From JAFDXJ01 sp039811225 (lineage in GTDB: Bacteria; Bacteroidota; Bacteroidia; Chitinophagales; Chitinophagaceae), in NCBI GenBank assembly GCA_039811225.1, contig JBDHYG010000008.1, forward strand, positions 1-64,000: a DNA stretch of 64,000 nt, in the 5' to 3' direction. The notes below the pieces were generated by a model, which worked only from the letters and a program-made list of their open reading frames with translations, ran no database searches and was not told where the DNA came from. This document shows, one piece after another, positions 35,079-44,179 of the stretch. The stretch's first letter is position 1. Each line of letters begins with the position of its first letter. Both the position numbers and the translations under genes were made by a program.

Positions 35079-36635
35079 ATGCCCATCAGGATGGTAGATG
35101 ACCCCAATGATCAGTATGATAATACGAATGAGCCAACGCCGGGAGGGGGTGGCCGCGGTGGTGGTGGAAATATTTTATTCCAGTTGTTGCCATTGTTAAT
35201 GCGCAACCCGGTAATGTTGATTATCGTGTTGATCGCGGGCGCTTTTTTTTATTTCAAAGGTGGGTGCTCCGGCCTTACCAACCAGGCCGGCAACACGCTT
35301 ACCCTGGGTGGAATACTGGATCCCAAAGAATTTGGAAAAGCACCGGTATATGAAGCCCTCGATGAATCTAAAAATGATTTACCGGAATCAGTATCACTCT
35401 TAAAATTTGCACCGGACCGGCAAAACCAGGGGAACCAGGGTAGTTGTGTGGCCTGGAGCAGTGCATATGGGGCAAGGACAATCCTGCGTTCTGTTTCCAC
35501 CGGTATCAATCCCAATCAAACGGCTTTCAGCCCGTCTTTCTTATACAATCAAATTGGTCTTGATGGTTGCCAGGGTAGCTATATTATCCGGGCCATGGAA
35601 AGCATGACCAAAGTGGGTTCTGTACCTTTCCAGGAATTTCCTTATGATGAAAATGACTGTAGCCGGCAACCTGGAAGTAACCTGATGCGTGATGCCTCCC
35701 AATACCGCATGCTGGGCTTTACCCGGCTCACAGATGGAGATAATGTCAATAACCTTGACCTGCATGCAATCAAAGAACATTTGGCTAAAGATTTACCTGT
35801 TGTCATTGGTATGATGGTAGGTGGTAGTTTTATGCAACCCATGATGGGACAGGACGTCTGGCATCCGACAAGTGATGATTATTCCATGATGGGATTTGGT
35901 GGTCATGCCATGTGTGTGATTGGTTATGATGACCGGAAAGAAGGTGGGGCATTTCAAATTATGAACAGTTGGGGCCCGGAATGGGGAAATAATGGAGTGG
36001 CCTGGGTTTTATACAAAGACTTCAAGCGATTTGTACGCGAGGCGTATGGCCTGGATCCTATGCCGAAACAAGGTGCTGCCGCCACTACACTATTAGATTG
36101 CACCCTTGGCCTGGTGGATAATAAAACAAAACAATACATTCCATTAGTGCTGAAGAATGATAATGTTTTTCAAACGAGCAGTGTTATTGCAAAAGGTACC
36201 CAGTTTAAAATGGAAGTAAAAAACAATACGGCTTGTTATGTATATGTATTAGGTATGGAAACGGATGGCAGCAGTTATGTCTTATTTCCGTATCCCACCA
36301 AAGAAGATCCCACGAAGACAAAATTCTCTCCCTATTGTGGTATCACCGGCTATCGGTTGTTCCCGCGGGGCATGAGCATGATGGCGGATGAGATCGGCAA
36401 TAAAGACCAGATGGCCGTTATCGTAAGTAAGGATTCATTAGATGTTTTTTCCCTGAATCAACTGGTAAATAATAACCGTAGTGCAGGTTTCGCAGCATCG
36501 GTGAATAATGCGGTGAAAAATGCCACCATATCCGGTGTACGCTTTACAAGTACGGCTACAGGCACTATGGCATTTTCAACAAATACCGACACACATGCCA
36601 GTGTTGCCTGCATTGTAGAAATCAATAAACAGTAA
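35079..36635 (+). CDS. Membrane-anchored C1 (papain) family peptidase with C-terminal DUF4384-like domain
   Basis: A 518-aa protein. The order is a short acidic head, a glycine-rich run (20-30), one membrane helix (about 43-60), a papain-like domain, then a beta-rich C-terminal domain. Catalytic residues are visible: oxyanion Gln117 and nucleophile Cys123 in NQGSCVAWSSAYGART, His276 in GFGGHAMCVIGYDD, and Asn296 in IMNSWGPEWGNNGVAW. The C-terminal part (about 345-470), with YVYVLGMETDGSSYVLFP, resembles DUF4384, often found in caspase-like proteins. No long propeptide is obvious. Probably acts at the periplasmic face of the inner membrane. The next gene follows after 21 bases. Confidence 0.85.
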   Translation: MPIRMVDDPNDQYDNTNEPTPGGGGRGGGGNILFQLLPLLMRNPVMLIIVLIAGAFFYFKGGCSGLTNQAGNTLTLGGILDPKEFGKAPVYEALDESKNDLPESVSLLKFAPDRQNQGNQGSCVAWSSAYGARTILRSVSTGINPNQTAFSPSFLYNQIGLDGCQGSYIIRAMESMTKVGSVPFQEFPYDENDCSRQPGSNLMRDASQYRMLGFTRLTDGDNVNNLDLHAIKEHLAKDLPVVIGMMVGGSFMQPMMGQDVWHPTSDDYSMMGFGGHAMCVIGYDDRKEGGAFQIMNSWGPEWGNNGVAWVLYKDFKRFVREAYGLDPMPKQGAAATTLLDCTLGLVDNKTKQYIPLVLKNDNVFQTSSVIAKGTQFKMEVKNNTACYVYVLGMETDGSSYVLFPYPTKEDPTKTKFSPYCGITGYRLFPRGMSMMADEIGNKDQMAVIVSKDSLDVFSLNQLVNNNRSAGFAASVNNAVKNATISGVRFTSTATGTMAFSTNTDTHASVACIVEINKQ

Positions 36636-36656
36636 TTTAACCCCGAAAAAAATCCA

Positions 36657-37154
36657 ATGCGAAAAATCATTTCCATTTCTGTTTTCATTCTTTTATGCAG
36701 CCTGCAGAACAAAGTGGCTGCACAGCAGGATTCTGTACATGTGTATAATCCGGCAGAAAATGCACAGGAAGCAATCGATCATGCTGTTCAATTAGCCAAA
36801 CAGCAAAATAAACATGTCCTGATCCAGGCAGGGGGCAACTGGTGTATCTGGTGTTTACGATTTAATAAATTTTCGAAAACGGATCCCCATATTGACTCTT
36901 TATTGCAGGCAGATTATATCGTATATCATTTAAATTATAGTAAAGAAAATTTCAATGCAGCCGTATTTGAGAAATATGGGTTCGCCCAGCGTTTTGGTTT
37001 CCCGGTCTTTATCATTTTAGATGGAGAAGGGAAATTATTGCATATCCAAAATTCCGCATACCTGGAACAAGGCAGCGGGTATAGCGAAGAAAAAGTCCTG
37101 GAATTTCTCCAAAACTGGACAAGAGCGGCGATTGACCCCCGAAATTATAAATAA
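36657..37154 (+). CDS. Exported thioredoxin-fold protein
   Basis: A 165-aa protein with a signal peptide (about 1-22, ending KVAA) and a thioredoxin-like domain. Its active-site motif is CIWC (63-66) in GGNWCIWCLRFNKF; conserved QRFGFPVFIILDGEGKLL supplies the cis-proline region (FP). The CxxC sequence suggests a thiol oxidoreductase in the periplasm. It lies between the papain-like peptidase (21 bases upstream) and the DUF4442 gene (3 bases downstream), so the three are likely co-transcribed. It might keep the neighbouring cysteine enzymes reduced; that is inference. Confidence 0.85.
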   Translation: MRKIISISVFILLCSLQNKVAAQQDSVHVYNPAENAQEAIDHAVQLAKQQNKHVLIQAGGNWCIWCLRFNKFSKTDPHIDSLLQADYIVYHLNYSKENFNAAVFEKYGFAQRFGFPVFIILDGEGKLLHIQNSAYLEQGSGYSEEKVLEFLQNWTRAAIDPRNYK

Positions 37155-37157
37155 CAA

Positions 37158-37652
37158 ATGGACGCATCTGCATCTTTCCAGGCATACCGGCAACTTGTTT
37201 TTCACCCGCTGAAATTCAGGCTATTCCTGCTTTCCCGCCTGCCACTTATATTATTTACTGGTATTCGTATCCGGGAGCTTACTCCTGAACAAGCGGTGGT
37301 ATCGGTTCGGTTTAAATGGCTGAATCAAAATCCTTTTCGGTCTATTTATTTTGCGGTTCTTGCAATGGCAGCTGAATTAAGTACCGGCTCTTTATGCATG
37401 GGCCATTTGTATCAGGCCAAACCGGCAATTAGTATGCTTATTGTTCAGCTTACGGCACAGTTTCAGAAAAAAGCAACCGGCACAATCCGGTTCACCTGCT
37501 CTGATGGGGAAAAAATCCATGAAGCTATTGAACGGGCAAAAACCACTGGTGAAGGACAAACTATACTGTGCACTTCCATTGGTAAAAATGAAAAAGACGA
37601 AATCGTAGCACAGTTTCAGGTTGTATGGAGTGTAAAAAGCAAAAGCCAATAG
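37158..37652 (+). CDS. DUF4442 hotdog-fold protein (thioesterase-like)
   Basis: A 164-aa protein resembling DUF4442, a hotdog-fold family related to acyl-CoA thioesterases. The N-terminal amphipathic helix, the RIRELTPEQAVVSVRFKW strand pair, the long central helix NPFRSIYFAVLAMAAELSTG and the following strands match that fold. No catalytic residues can be named with confidence. It has no signal peptide. It starts 3 bases after the thioredoxin-fold gene, so it belongs to the same transcription unit. Confidence 0.75.
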   Translation: MDASASFQAYRQLVFHPLKFRLFLLSRLPLILFTGIRIRELTPEQAVVSVRFKWLNQNPFRSIYFAVLAMAAELSTGSLCMGHLYQAKPAISMLIVQLTAQFQKKATGTIRFTCSDGEKIHEAIERAKTTGEGQTILCTSIGKNEKDEIVAQFQVVWSVKSKSQ

Positions 37653-37683
37653 TTACCGAAGTTTCTGTATAAAGGATATTCAA

Positions 37684-37974
37684 TTAATAAGCCGCAGTAA
37701 TTCTTTTCCGGGCCATGCTAAAATAAATGATACCTGTAAAAATAGTCAAAAAAATAAATGCTATCGTCCACATGGTTTTTTCCGACTGATTGATTCTTTC
37801 TGAGGATCGAACTTCATAAATAGCGGTAGCTATGAAAACCAGGATAGGGAAAATAGTGATGGTTAACCAAAATTGTGTAATGGGTATATGAGAGATTTTA
37901 AAATAAATACCCAGTATTACACAGACCAGGCTGAAATAAAAACTAACCGTAACAAGTTTGTGAAATGTCATCAT
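37684..37974 (-). CDS. Small membrane protein of unknown function
   Basis: A 96-aa protein with three predicted membrane helices (about 8-25, 33-50 and 68-88), ending with a short basic tail. The segment YFKISHIPITQFWLTI recalls small Bacteroidota membrane proteins, and the last helix (TIAFIFLTIFTGIIYF) resembles PLDc_N-type anchors, but no family is certain. It ends 31 bases from the convergent DUF4442 gene and is transcribed alone. The consistent hydrophobic pattern and a double ATG start support it as real. Confidence 0.65.
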   Translation of the reverse strand: MMTFHKLVTVSFYFSLVCVILGIYFKISHIPITQFWLTITIFPILVFIATAIYEVRSSERINQSEKTMWTIAFIFLTIFTGIIYFSMARKRITAAY

Positions 37975-38047
37975 GCAAATGTAGAAAAACTGATGGATAT
38001 TTTTTCTTTAAAACTAAATGAATAGTATCAACCGGGATTGCTGCTCT

Positions 38048-38956
38048 TTATCTTTTCGCACGGATTAAGCCTTTCCGGATATAGGGCGGCGCCAGCTCTT
38101 TGTCATAAATGAAAATAATATGACGGGGCGAAAATTCGGTTGTAAAACCAAGTGCTAATAAAGCCTGTTCGATTTGTGTGGCATCCTCCTGGTGGTGATA
38201 AGTGCACAATAATACTTTCATATTACCGGCATGGGTTAATGTTTCCCGGCCACCTGCTAATAAAGCCAATTCTGCTCCTTCAATATCCGCTTTGATAAAA
38301 TGAATTTCTTTCTCCCGGAAATAATCATCGAGGCTAACCTGTTTTTTCCCATCAGACTGTGCTGTCATAAATTTATGTACAAGTTCCACTTTATCTTTCC
38401 AGGGTTCAAATGTTTTTAGCAAGGCTTCTTGCCAACCTTGCTCACATTCAAAAAGGTAAATTTTTTTAGCCTGTTCTGCATACGTCAATGCCCAAATGCC
38501 TTCGGCAGCGCCGATATCGGCAATAATTTCTCCCGGCATCACCCGGTACATATCCGTTTCATACCGGTGTGGTGATTCCGCATCTTGTTCCCTGCATAAT
38601 CCGGTATAGTAAGCACGTATTCTTTCAATACCCCAGTTCCTGGGGAAATACAATTTTTTACCCTGGTGCAACACATAGTTCATACTACATACCAAATCTG
38701 GAAAAACCGTAATATCCTGTGTGTGGTATTTCCTGGTAAAAGGATAAGGCATAACAGAAAATCCATATTGCCGGAAATAGTCAATGATTTCAAGTATTTC
38801 AGCCGGTTGTTTGCCCGGGTCGAGTGAGAGAAAATAGTTCCGGATTGCCTGTTCCTTTTCTGCCATTTTTCGGGCATATTTTTCATGGTGTGCTTCGATC
38901 ATGCCATATGGTGTGCAAAATCGGATTATATTTTTTACTTGTTGAAAGAAAGACAT
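38048..38956 (-). CDS. FkbM-family methyltransferase
   Basis: A 302-aa protein. The SAM-binding motif is GEIIADIGAAEGIWAL (about 146-161), followed by KIYLFECEQGW and the FkbM segment IHFIKADIEGAELALLAGG (about 218-236). The N-terminal 140 residues are a separate helical domain, suggesting a substrate-binding region. Probably methylates a sugar or lipid-linked substrate. It is followed downstream on the plus side by a family 2 glycosyltransferase on the same strand (69 bases upstream of this gene's start), so the pair may serve one surface glycan. Confidence 0.85.
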   Translation of the reverse strand: MSFFQQVKNIIRFCTPYGMIEAHHEKYARKMAEKEQAIRNYFLSLDPGKQPAEILEIIDYFRQYGFSVMPYPFTRKYHTQDITVFPDLVCSMNYVLHQGKKLYFPRNWGIERIRAYYTGLCREQDAESPHRYETDMYRVMPGEIIADIGAAEGIWALTYAEQAKKIYLFECEQGWQEALLKTFEPWKDKVELVHKFMTAQSDGKKQVSLDDYFREKEIHFIKADIEGAELALLAGGRETLTHAGNMKVLLCTYHHQEDATQIEQALLALGFTTEFSPRHIIFIYDKELAPPYIRKGLIRAKR

Positions 38957-39025
38957 CCGGTTGAATTAAAATGTATTTTGATAAATTTTATCTTAAGAAA
39001 AAGCTCAGGCAACATGTCTGTAATT

Positions 39026-39790
39026 TTACTTGTATTCATTTTTTTGGTGCTGCCATAATTTTACATGTTTTTGAAAAGTAAAAAAAGCAATGCTACGGGC
39101 TATTACTAAACCGGCGAGGCCATCCAGGAAACCCAGGCGAAGTATATAGCCATTAAAGAATGCCCATGCCGGATTGACGAGAATTTTTAGTAAGCTTGTC
39201 CGTTTCCCTTGTTTAAACAATTGATCCGCGCTGATCGTACTGAATTTATTTCCCTGCTGAATTAATTCTTCCATGGTGGAAAAAGAATAATGTAAAATTT
39301 CACCAGGCAAATAACTGGCTGTTACCCCATCCTTTAAGATGATGCGATCGTGTGGATTCACACCACCCCATTGCCCACTGGCTTTGTTTAGCAAACGAAT
39401 TTTCCGGTCGGGATACCAAATTCCATGACGAATAAATTTCCCACAATAGCTTGTACAACGATTCATGCGATAAGCCTGTTGGGGAAAGCCTTTTTCTTTT
39501 TCTGCCCTGATTGCATTTTGCAAATGGGTATTCAGTGATTCATCGGCATCTAAACTTAATACAAAGGAATTCGATGTTAATTCCAATGCCCGGTTTTTTT
39601 GTTCTATATAACCTTTAAATTTTTCCTGCACAAAATGTGCACCATGTTGAAGAGCTATATGTTCGGTTTGATCGGTCGAAAAAGAATCAAGAATAATTAT
39701 TTCATCCGCTAATGCCTGAACCGATTGAAGGCAACGGTCCAGGTTTTTCTCCTCATTGAATGTGATAATGGCGACGGAGAGTGGTACCAT
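39026..39790 (-). CDS. Family 2 glycosyltransferase (WaaE/KdtX-like)
   Basis: A 254-aa cytoplasmic GT-A glycosyltransferase. It opens LSVAIITFNEEKNLDRCLQS, continues with ADEIIILDSFSTDQTEHIA and the DxD-type LSLDADESLN, and has FIRHGIWYPDRKIRLLNK, typical of the WaaE/KdtX subgroup that adds heptose or glucose to LPS core. Ends with a C-terminal amphipathic region (INPAW-type, FFNGYILRLGFLDGLAG). ATG 39790 is preferred over ATG 39814, since the family begins right at the first beta strand. Confidence 0.87.
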   Translation of the reverse strand: MVPLSVAIITFNEEKNLDRCLQSVQALADEIIILDSFSTDQTEHIALQHGAHFVQEKFKGYIEQKNRALELTSNSFVLSLDADESLNTHLQNAIRAEKEKGFPQQAYRMNRCTSYCGKFIRHGIWYPDRKIRLLNKASGQWGGVNPHDRIILKDGVTASYLPGEILHYSFSTMEELIQQGNKFSTISADQLFKQGKRTSLLKILVNPAWAFFNGYILRLGFLDGLAGLVIARSIAFFTFQKHVKLWQHQKNEYK

Positions 39791-40008
39791 GGAAATTATT
39801 ACGGTGAAAAACACGAAGATAATTAATAATCATTTGCTGCCTGCTCATCATAACTTTATTCATGCTGGAAACGCACAGCCAGGGTGGGATTTATGTTAGC
39901 GTAAAATTTCACCTGTATAGAGCATTTCATTTTAGAAAAAATTAAATTGCAGAAGCTGTTTAATATTCAAATTTCAAAATGAAGCCATAAGGAGCTTAAA
40001 GAATTACT

Positions 40009-40599
40009 ATGATTACCTTACTCAGAAAAAATATTGAAGCTACACTGGGTCAACCTATACCGGACGATATGTTTGACCGGTTCATAGCACTTAGTTTTGA
40101 AAAGTCATTTGAAAAAAAGCATTATCTCGTGGTGGAAGGAGCCGTATGCCATTACCAGTATTTTATTCTGCAGGGAGCTTGCTATTCATATTATATCAAT
40201 GAAAAAGGGGAGAAGAATGCGGTACAATTTGCCCTGGAAAATTATTGGATCTCCGATCCCAGCGGGTATTTCACGAGGAAGAAAGCCAATTTTTTTGTGG
40301 AAACCCTGGAACCAACTACAGCGGTATTATTGCACCGGAAAAACTTTGAACAGTTATGCCGGGATTATCCGTTGTATGACCGTTTCTTTCGTATCCTGAT
40401 GCAAAATCATTTAAGCAGTTTATATTATCGGATTGCCAAAACAAACAGTGAAGAAGCAGCTTACCGCTTCCAGGAATTTACCCGGCTTTATCCTCAATTT
40501 ATTCAACGTATTCCGCAATACCTCATTGCCTCTTACCTGGGTATAGCGCCCCAATCACTTAGCCGTATTCGCAGAAACCTGGCTCAACAAAGCAGTTAA
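40009..40599 (+). CDS. Crp/Fnr-family transcriptional regulator (cNMP-binding-like domain)
   Basis: A 196-aa protein with an N-terminal cyclic-nucleotide-binding-like beta roll (about 20-125, containing KKHYLVVEGAVCHYQYFILQG) and a C-terminal helix-turn-helix (about 165-190, YLIASYLGIAPQSLSRIRR). The key arginine/glutamate of true cAMP sites is not evident, so it may bind another ligand or none. It is upstream of and parallel to the YceI gene (95-base gap), a likely target or simply a neighbour. Confidence 0.85.
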   Translation: MITLLRKNIEATLGQPIPDDMFDRFIALSFEKSFEKKHYLVVEGAVCHYQYFILQGACYSYYINEKGEKNAVQFALENYWISDPSGYFTRKKANFFVETLEPTTAVLLHRKNFEQLCRDYPLYDRFFRILMQNHLSSLYYRIAKTNSEEAAYRFQEFTRLYPQFIQRIPQYLIASYLGIAPQSLSRIRRNLAQQSS

Positions 40600-40665
40600 A
40601 TTTTTCTTCATAGCACACTTCGTAATTTCTTAACATAGGTGAATGTCCAGGCGGGGAACTGTGCC

Positions 40666-40673
40666 GACCTTTG
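40666..40673 (+). promoter_or_regulatory. Weak -7 element (GACCTTTG) before the YceI gene
   Basis: GACCTTTG matches TAnnTTTG except at the first base and lies 21 bases before the ATG at 40695. No proper -33 TTG is present. Confidence 0.3.
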
Positions 40674-40694
40674 CATTATCAAAAAAATTAAAGT

Positions 40695-41267
40695 ATGAAT
40701 ACAAAGAACACAAAATGGGTACTAGACCCGGCACATAGTGAATTATCATTTAAAGTTAAACACTTAATGATAACCAATGTAAAAGGCGAGTTCCGGCATT
40801 TCAACGCGAGTTTTATTAGTAATGGGGATGATTTTGACCAGGCTGCTGTAACCGCTACGATTGATGCAGCTTCAATAGATACCAATAATGCCGATCGGAA
40901 CAATCATTTAAAAGCAGCTGACTTTTTCGATGTGGCCAATTATAAAGATATTACATTCACTGGCACTGAACTGAAAAAGTTAGATGATGAAAATTACCTG
41001 CTGAAAGGGTTGTTACAAATAAAAGGTATAAGCAAAGAAATCACATTGGATGTAGAATTTGGTGGCCTTATCAAAGATCCGTATGGTAATCATAAAGCCG
41101 GGTTTACTTTCTCTGGCAAGATCAACAGGAAAGACTGGGGCCTTAACTGGAATGCCGTATTAGAAGGTGGTGGCGTCATGGTAAGTGAAGATGTGCGAAT
41201 CAATGGTGATGTACAGTTTATAAAACAGGTAGAAGTGCCAGCTGCTGCAGAAACGGCTATGGCCTAA
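40695..41267 (+). CDS. YceI-family lipocalin-like protein
   Basis: A 190-aa protein of the YceI family: KWVLDPAHSELSFKVKHLM at the N terminus, FDVANYKDITFTGTEL in the middle and INRKDWGLNWNAVLEGGGVMVSEDV near the end, all conserved in the beta-barrel fold that binds isoprenoid or other hydrophobic molecules. It has no signal peptide, unlike E. coli YceI, so it is probably cytoplasmic. The gene is followed by a terminator. Confidence 0.92.
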   Translation: MNTKNTKWVLDPAHSELSFKVKHLMITNVKGEFRHFNASFISNGDDFDQAAVTATIDAASIDTNNADRNNHLKAADFFDVANYKDITFTGTELKKLDDENYLLKGLLQIKGISKEITLDVEFGGLIKDPYGNHKAGFTFSGKINRKDWGLNWNAVLEGGGVMVSEDVRINGDVQFIKQVEVPAAAETAMA

Positions 41268-41293
41268 TATGCCAGGCTGATAAATGAAACCAG

Positions 41294-41322
41294 GCGGCTG
41301 AGTTTTTCAGCCGCTTTTTTTT
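41294..41322 (+). terminator. Intrinsic terminator of the YceI gene
   Basis: A perfect 8-bp stem (GCGGCTGA / TCAGCCGC, arms 41294-41301 and 41307-41314) with a GTTTT loop is followed by eight T. There is no T tract on the minus strand, so it is one-directional. Confidence 0.9.
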
Positions 41323-41389
41323 ATCTCTTTGAAAAAAAATTCAAGCCGGTAAAAAAATTTCACGGCTATTACAGAAAAGGGAGAAAAGA

Positions 41390-43912
41390 TTATAAAAAGG
41401 AATTTAAAATTTCCTGTAATTCCGTCTCAGAATGCACCAATACTTCCCGGGCTTTACTGCCCTGGTTTTTACCTACAATCCCGGCCATTTCCAATTGATC
41501 CATTAAACGGCCGGCACGGTTATATCCCAATTTCATCCGGCGTTGTAGCAGGGAAGTGCTACCTACCTGGTTTTGTACAATTAATCGGGCGGCATCTTCA
41601 AAGAGGTTATCGCGTTCAGCGAGGTCCATTTCTTTGCCTTCCATTTCTTTTTCATCCACATATTCCGGGAGTAGGAATGCTTCCGGGTAACCGCGTTGTG
41701 AACCAATAAATTCACATAGATTTTCCACTTCGGGTGTATCTACAAAAGCACATTGCAGGCGGGTGATATCACCATTATAACTTATCAGCATATCACCTTT
41801 CCCGATGAGTTGCTCCGCGCCGCCTACATCTAAAATAGTTCGGCTGTCAATTTTTGAAGAGACTTTAAAAGCAATCCGGGCAGGGAAATTGGCCTTGATG
41901 GTACCGGTAATAATATTCACAGATGGCCGCTGGGTAGCAATAATGAGATGGATACCAACTGCCCGAGCCAATTGTGCCAATCTTGCGATAGGCAGCTCTG
42001 TTTCTTTACCGGCTGTCATGATTAAGTCGGCAAACTCATCTACCACCAACACTATAAAAGGCAGGTACTGGTGCCCTTTTTGCGGATTGAGTTTTCGTTT
42101 AATAAATTTTTCATTGTACTCCCGGATATTGCGGCAGCCGGCTTCTTTCAATAAATCATAGCGGTTATCCATTTCTATGCACAAGGCATTAAGCGTGTAA
42201 ACCACTTTTCTTGTATCCGTGATGATGGCTTCTTCTTCGCCGGGTAATTTAGCCAGGAAATGTTTTTCAATAACCCGGTATAAACTCAACTCCACTTTTT
42301 TGGGATCTACCAATACAAACTTTAGCTGAGACGGATGTTTCTTATATAAAAGCGAAACAAGAATGGTATTGATACCAACGGATTTTCCCTGGCCGGTAGC
42401 CCCTGCCATCAGCAAATGTGGCATGGTGGTGAGGTCCACAATAAAATTCTCATTATCTATTTTTTTGCCAATGGCAATCGGCAGGGAAAAATGATTGTTT
42501 TGAAATTTATCGGATGCCAATAAAGTCTTCATGCTTACAATACTCTTACGCACATTCGGAACTTCTATACCAATAGTACCTTTACCGGGAATAGGTGCAA
42601 TGATGCGGATACCTAAGGCCGCAAGACTTAAAGCAATATCATCTTCCAGGTTTTTGATCTTACTGATACGGATCCCGGGTGCCGGCACGATTTCATACAA
42701 TGTAACAGTAGGCCCCACTGTTGCGGTTATTCGCTGAATAAGAATGTCATAATTTTTTAACGTACTTAAGATCTGGTTTTTATTGGCTTCCAGTTCGTCC
42801 TGGTCATGTACGATTTTTTCACTGCCATGTGTTTCCAGTATATCAAGCGAAGGATATTTATAATCGCGCAAATCTAATGTAGGCTCATAATCCTTTTGTG
42901 GTACCGGCTTTTTTAAAGGCGCATCATCTACCGGTTCTTCATCAGGTGTGGTCTCCTTAATTTCCAAATCCGGTAAACCTGTATCGGCAGCGGGTTTACC
43001 GGATTTCGGGGTAGGTGGAATCAGGGGAGTTTCCATAATATCCGGTAAGGAGTTTTCCATATCTGTTGTTGCCTCCTCTTTTTCAATGAGTGAAAATTTA
43101 TTCATCGGGTCGTCCTCTGATTTCTCTGTTGCCGGCATAATAACGGTGATACCTTTACTTTCCGGGTTAAGTGTATTCTGCGGAAAAATTTGTTTTTCTT
43201 CTTCATTTTTTAATATCGGAAGAATTTGTTGTGCATCTTCTTCATCAAAAAATTCATTAGTTTTTAAAACAGGTTCTGCTTCAGGTTGCTGCAAATTTTT
43301 CTTCTCCGGCAGGCGGAATGTGGGATTAAACTGCCAGATTAAATAACTCCCGAAAATGATCAGCAATAAAATACCAGTGCCCCATTTCCCGATGAAATTG
43401 TTTAGCCAGTTATTCATCATATTACCCACGGCGCCCCCCCAGGAAAATGTGCTGCCCTGTGTAAAAAATGCAAAGGTCAGGCTCAGGACAAGCAGGCCAC
43501 CAATGACATACCGAATATTCCGGCCGGTATTAAACACTTTTTTTTCAAATAAGAGATTTACACCTAATACAAAAAAGAAAGTGCCTATTAGATAACTGGC
43601 TATACCAAAGCCATTATCAATAAGGGTGTAAGAGGTATAGGCGCCCAGGACGCCCAGGAGGTTATTGACTTTTACCTCTTCACTGGAAAATATTCCGGCG
43701 CCGGCCCGAAACACAAGTGACTGGTCATTTTCCCAGGTGAATAAGTAAGAAGTAAAAGCGATCAGTAAAAATACCGCCACTAAAATAGAGATAGCGCCCA
43801 GAATTTTAAATGTGCGTTCATCCCGCACCACTTCTTTGACTGAAATGGTTGGTTCTTTTTCCACTTTTAAGGACTGTGCGGCGGTTTTTTTATTTTTATT
43901 TTTATTCGGCAT
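41390..43912 (-). CDS. ftsK: DNA translocase FtsK/SpoIIIE
   Basis: An 840-aa protein. About four membrane helices occupy residues 30-200, followed by an acidic, proline-rich linker (200-345). The motor domain comes next, with Walker A GATGQGKSVG, Walker B-like VLVVDEFADL and ATQRPSVNIITGTIKANFP. The C-terminal winged-helix gamma domain (last 65 residues: LLQRRMKLGYNRAGRLMDQLE) binds polar DNA sequences. It pumps chromosome ends across the division septum and activates dimer resolution. It is monocistronic, with a -7 element 14 bases before the start. Confidence 0.95.
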   Translation of the reverse strand: MPNKNKNKKTAAQSLKVEKEPTISVKEVVRDERTFKILGAISILVAVFLLIAFTSYLFTWENDQSLVFRAGAGIFSSEEVKVNNLLGVLGAYTSYTLIDNGFGIASYLIGTFFFVLGVNLLFEKKVFNTGRNIRYVIGGLLVLSLTFAFFTQGSTFSWGGAVGNMMNNWLNNFIGKWGTGILLLIIFGSYLIWQFNPTFRLPEKKNLQQPEAEPVLKTNEFFDEEDAQQILPILKNEEEKQIFPQNTLNPESKGITVIMPATEKSEDDPMNKFSLIEKEEATTDMENSLPDIMETPLIPPTPKSGKPAADTGLPDLEIKETTPDEEPVDDAPLKKPVPQKDYEPTLDLRDYKYPSLDILETHGSEKIVHDQDELEANKNQILSTLKNYDILIQRITATVGPTVTLYEIVPAPGIRISKIKNLEDDIALSLAALGIRIIAPIPGKGTIGIEVPNVRKSIVSMKTLLASDKFQNNHFSLPIAIGKKIDNENFIVDLTTMPHLLMAGATGQGKSVGINTILVSLLYKKHPSQLKFVLVDPKKVELSLYRVIEKHFLAKLPGEEEAIITDTRKVVYTLNALCIEMDNRYDLLKEAGCRNIREYNEKFIKRKLNPQKGHQYLPFIVLVVDEFADLIMTAGKETELPIARLAQLARAVGIHLIIATQRPSVNIITGTIKANFPARIAFKVSSKIDSRTILDVGGAEQLIGKGDMLISYNGDITRLQCAFVDTPEVENLCEFIGSQRGYPEAFLLPEYVDEKEMEGKEMDLAERDNLFEDAARLIVQNQVGSTSLLQRRMKLGYNRAGRLMDQLEMAGIVGKNQGSKAREVLVHSETELQEILNSFL

Positions 43913-43925
43913 AAAGCATAAAGTG

Positions 43926-43933
43926 CAAATATA
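43926..43933 (-). promoter_or_regulatory. ftsK -7 element (TATATTTG on the minus strand)
   Basis: On the minus strand TATATTTG fits TAnnTTTG and ends 14 bases from the ftsK ATG at 43912. The leader would be very short, about 8 bases. A -33 TTG is not obvious. Confidence 0.5.
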
Positions 43934-44035
43934 ACGAGCCGGGAACAGAGAATGTTATTTACACTGCATCATAGCATGCAAATTATATTTTTACATCATT
44001 ACAAAGAAAAACAAAAGCAAAGTAGCTGCCCGCTC

Positions 44036-44043
44036 TATTTTTG
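44036..44043 (+). promoter_or_regulatory. Possible -7 element (TATTTTTG) with long leader
   Basis: TATTTTTG fits TAnnTTTG and lies 137 bases before the ATG at 44180. The leader contains an 8-codon frame (44101-44127). No -33 TTG is seen at the right distance, so the promoter is tentative. Confidence 0.3.
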
Positions 44044-44179
44044 CACATAGAAAGAAGTATCTTGCACCGCAAATTTAAGAAAAAGGAAGCGCCGGTTTTT
44101 ATGACTACTTCGCAAACTGTTTTCTAAGTCAATTTATTGAACATACTTTCCGGCAAATCTCAAAAGAAAAAATTTTTAT

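Noticed and set aside
41805..43346. Several plus-strand frames of 68-132 aa across ftsK
   Set aside because: All are antisense to conserved FtsK coding sequence and show serine/isoleucine/threonine-rich shadow composition.
43913..44179. Possible origin or regulatory array between ftsK and the dehydrogenase gene
   Set aside because: No DnaA-box clusters, iterons or repeats are seen; the region is A/T-rich with two plausible divergent -7 elements.
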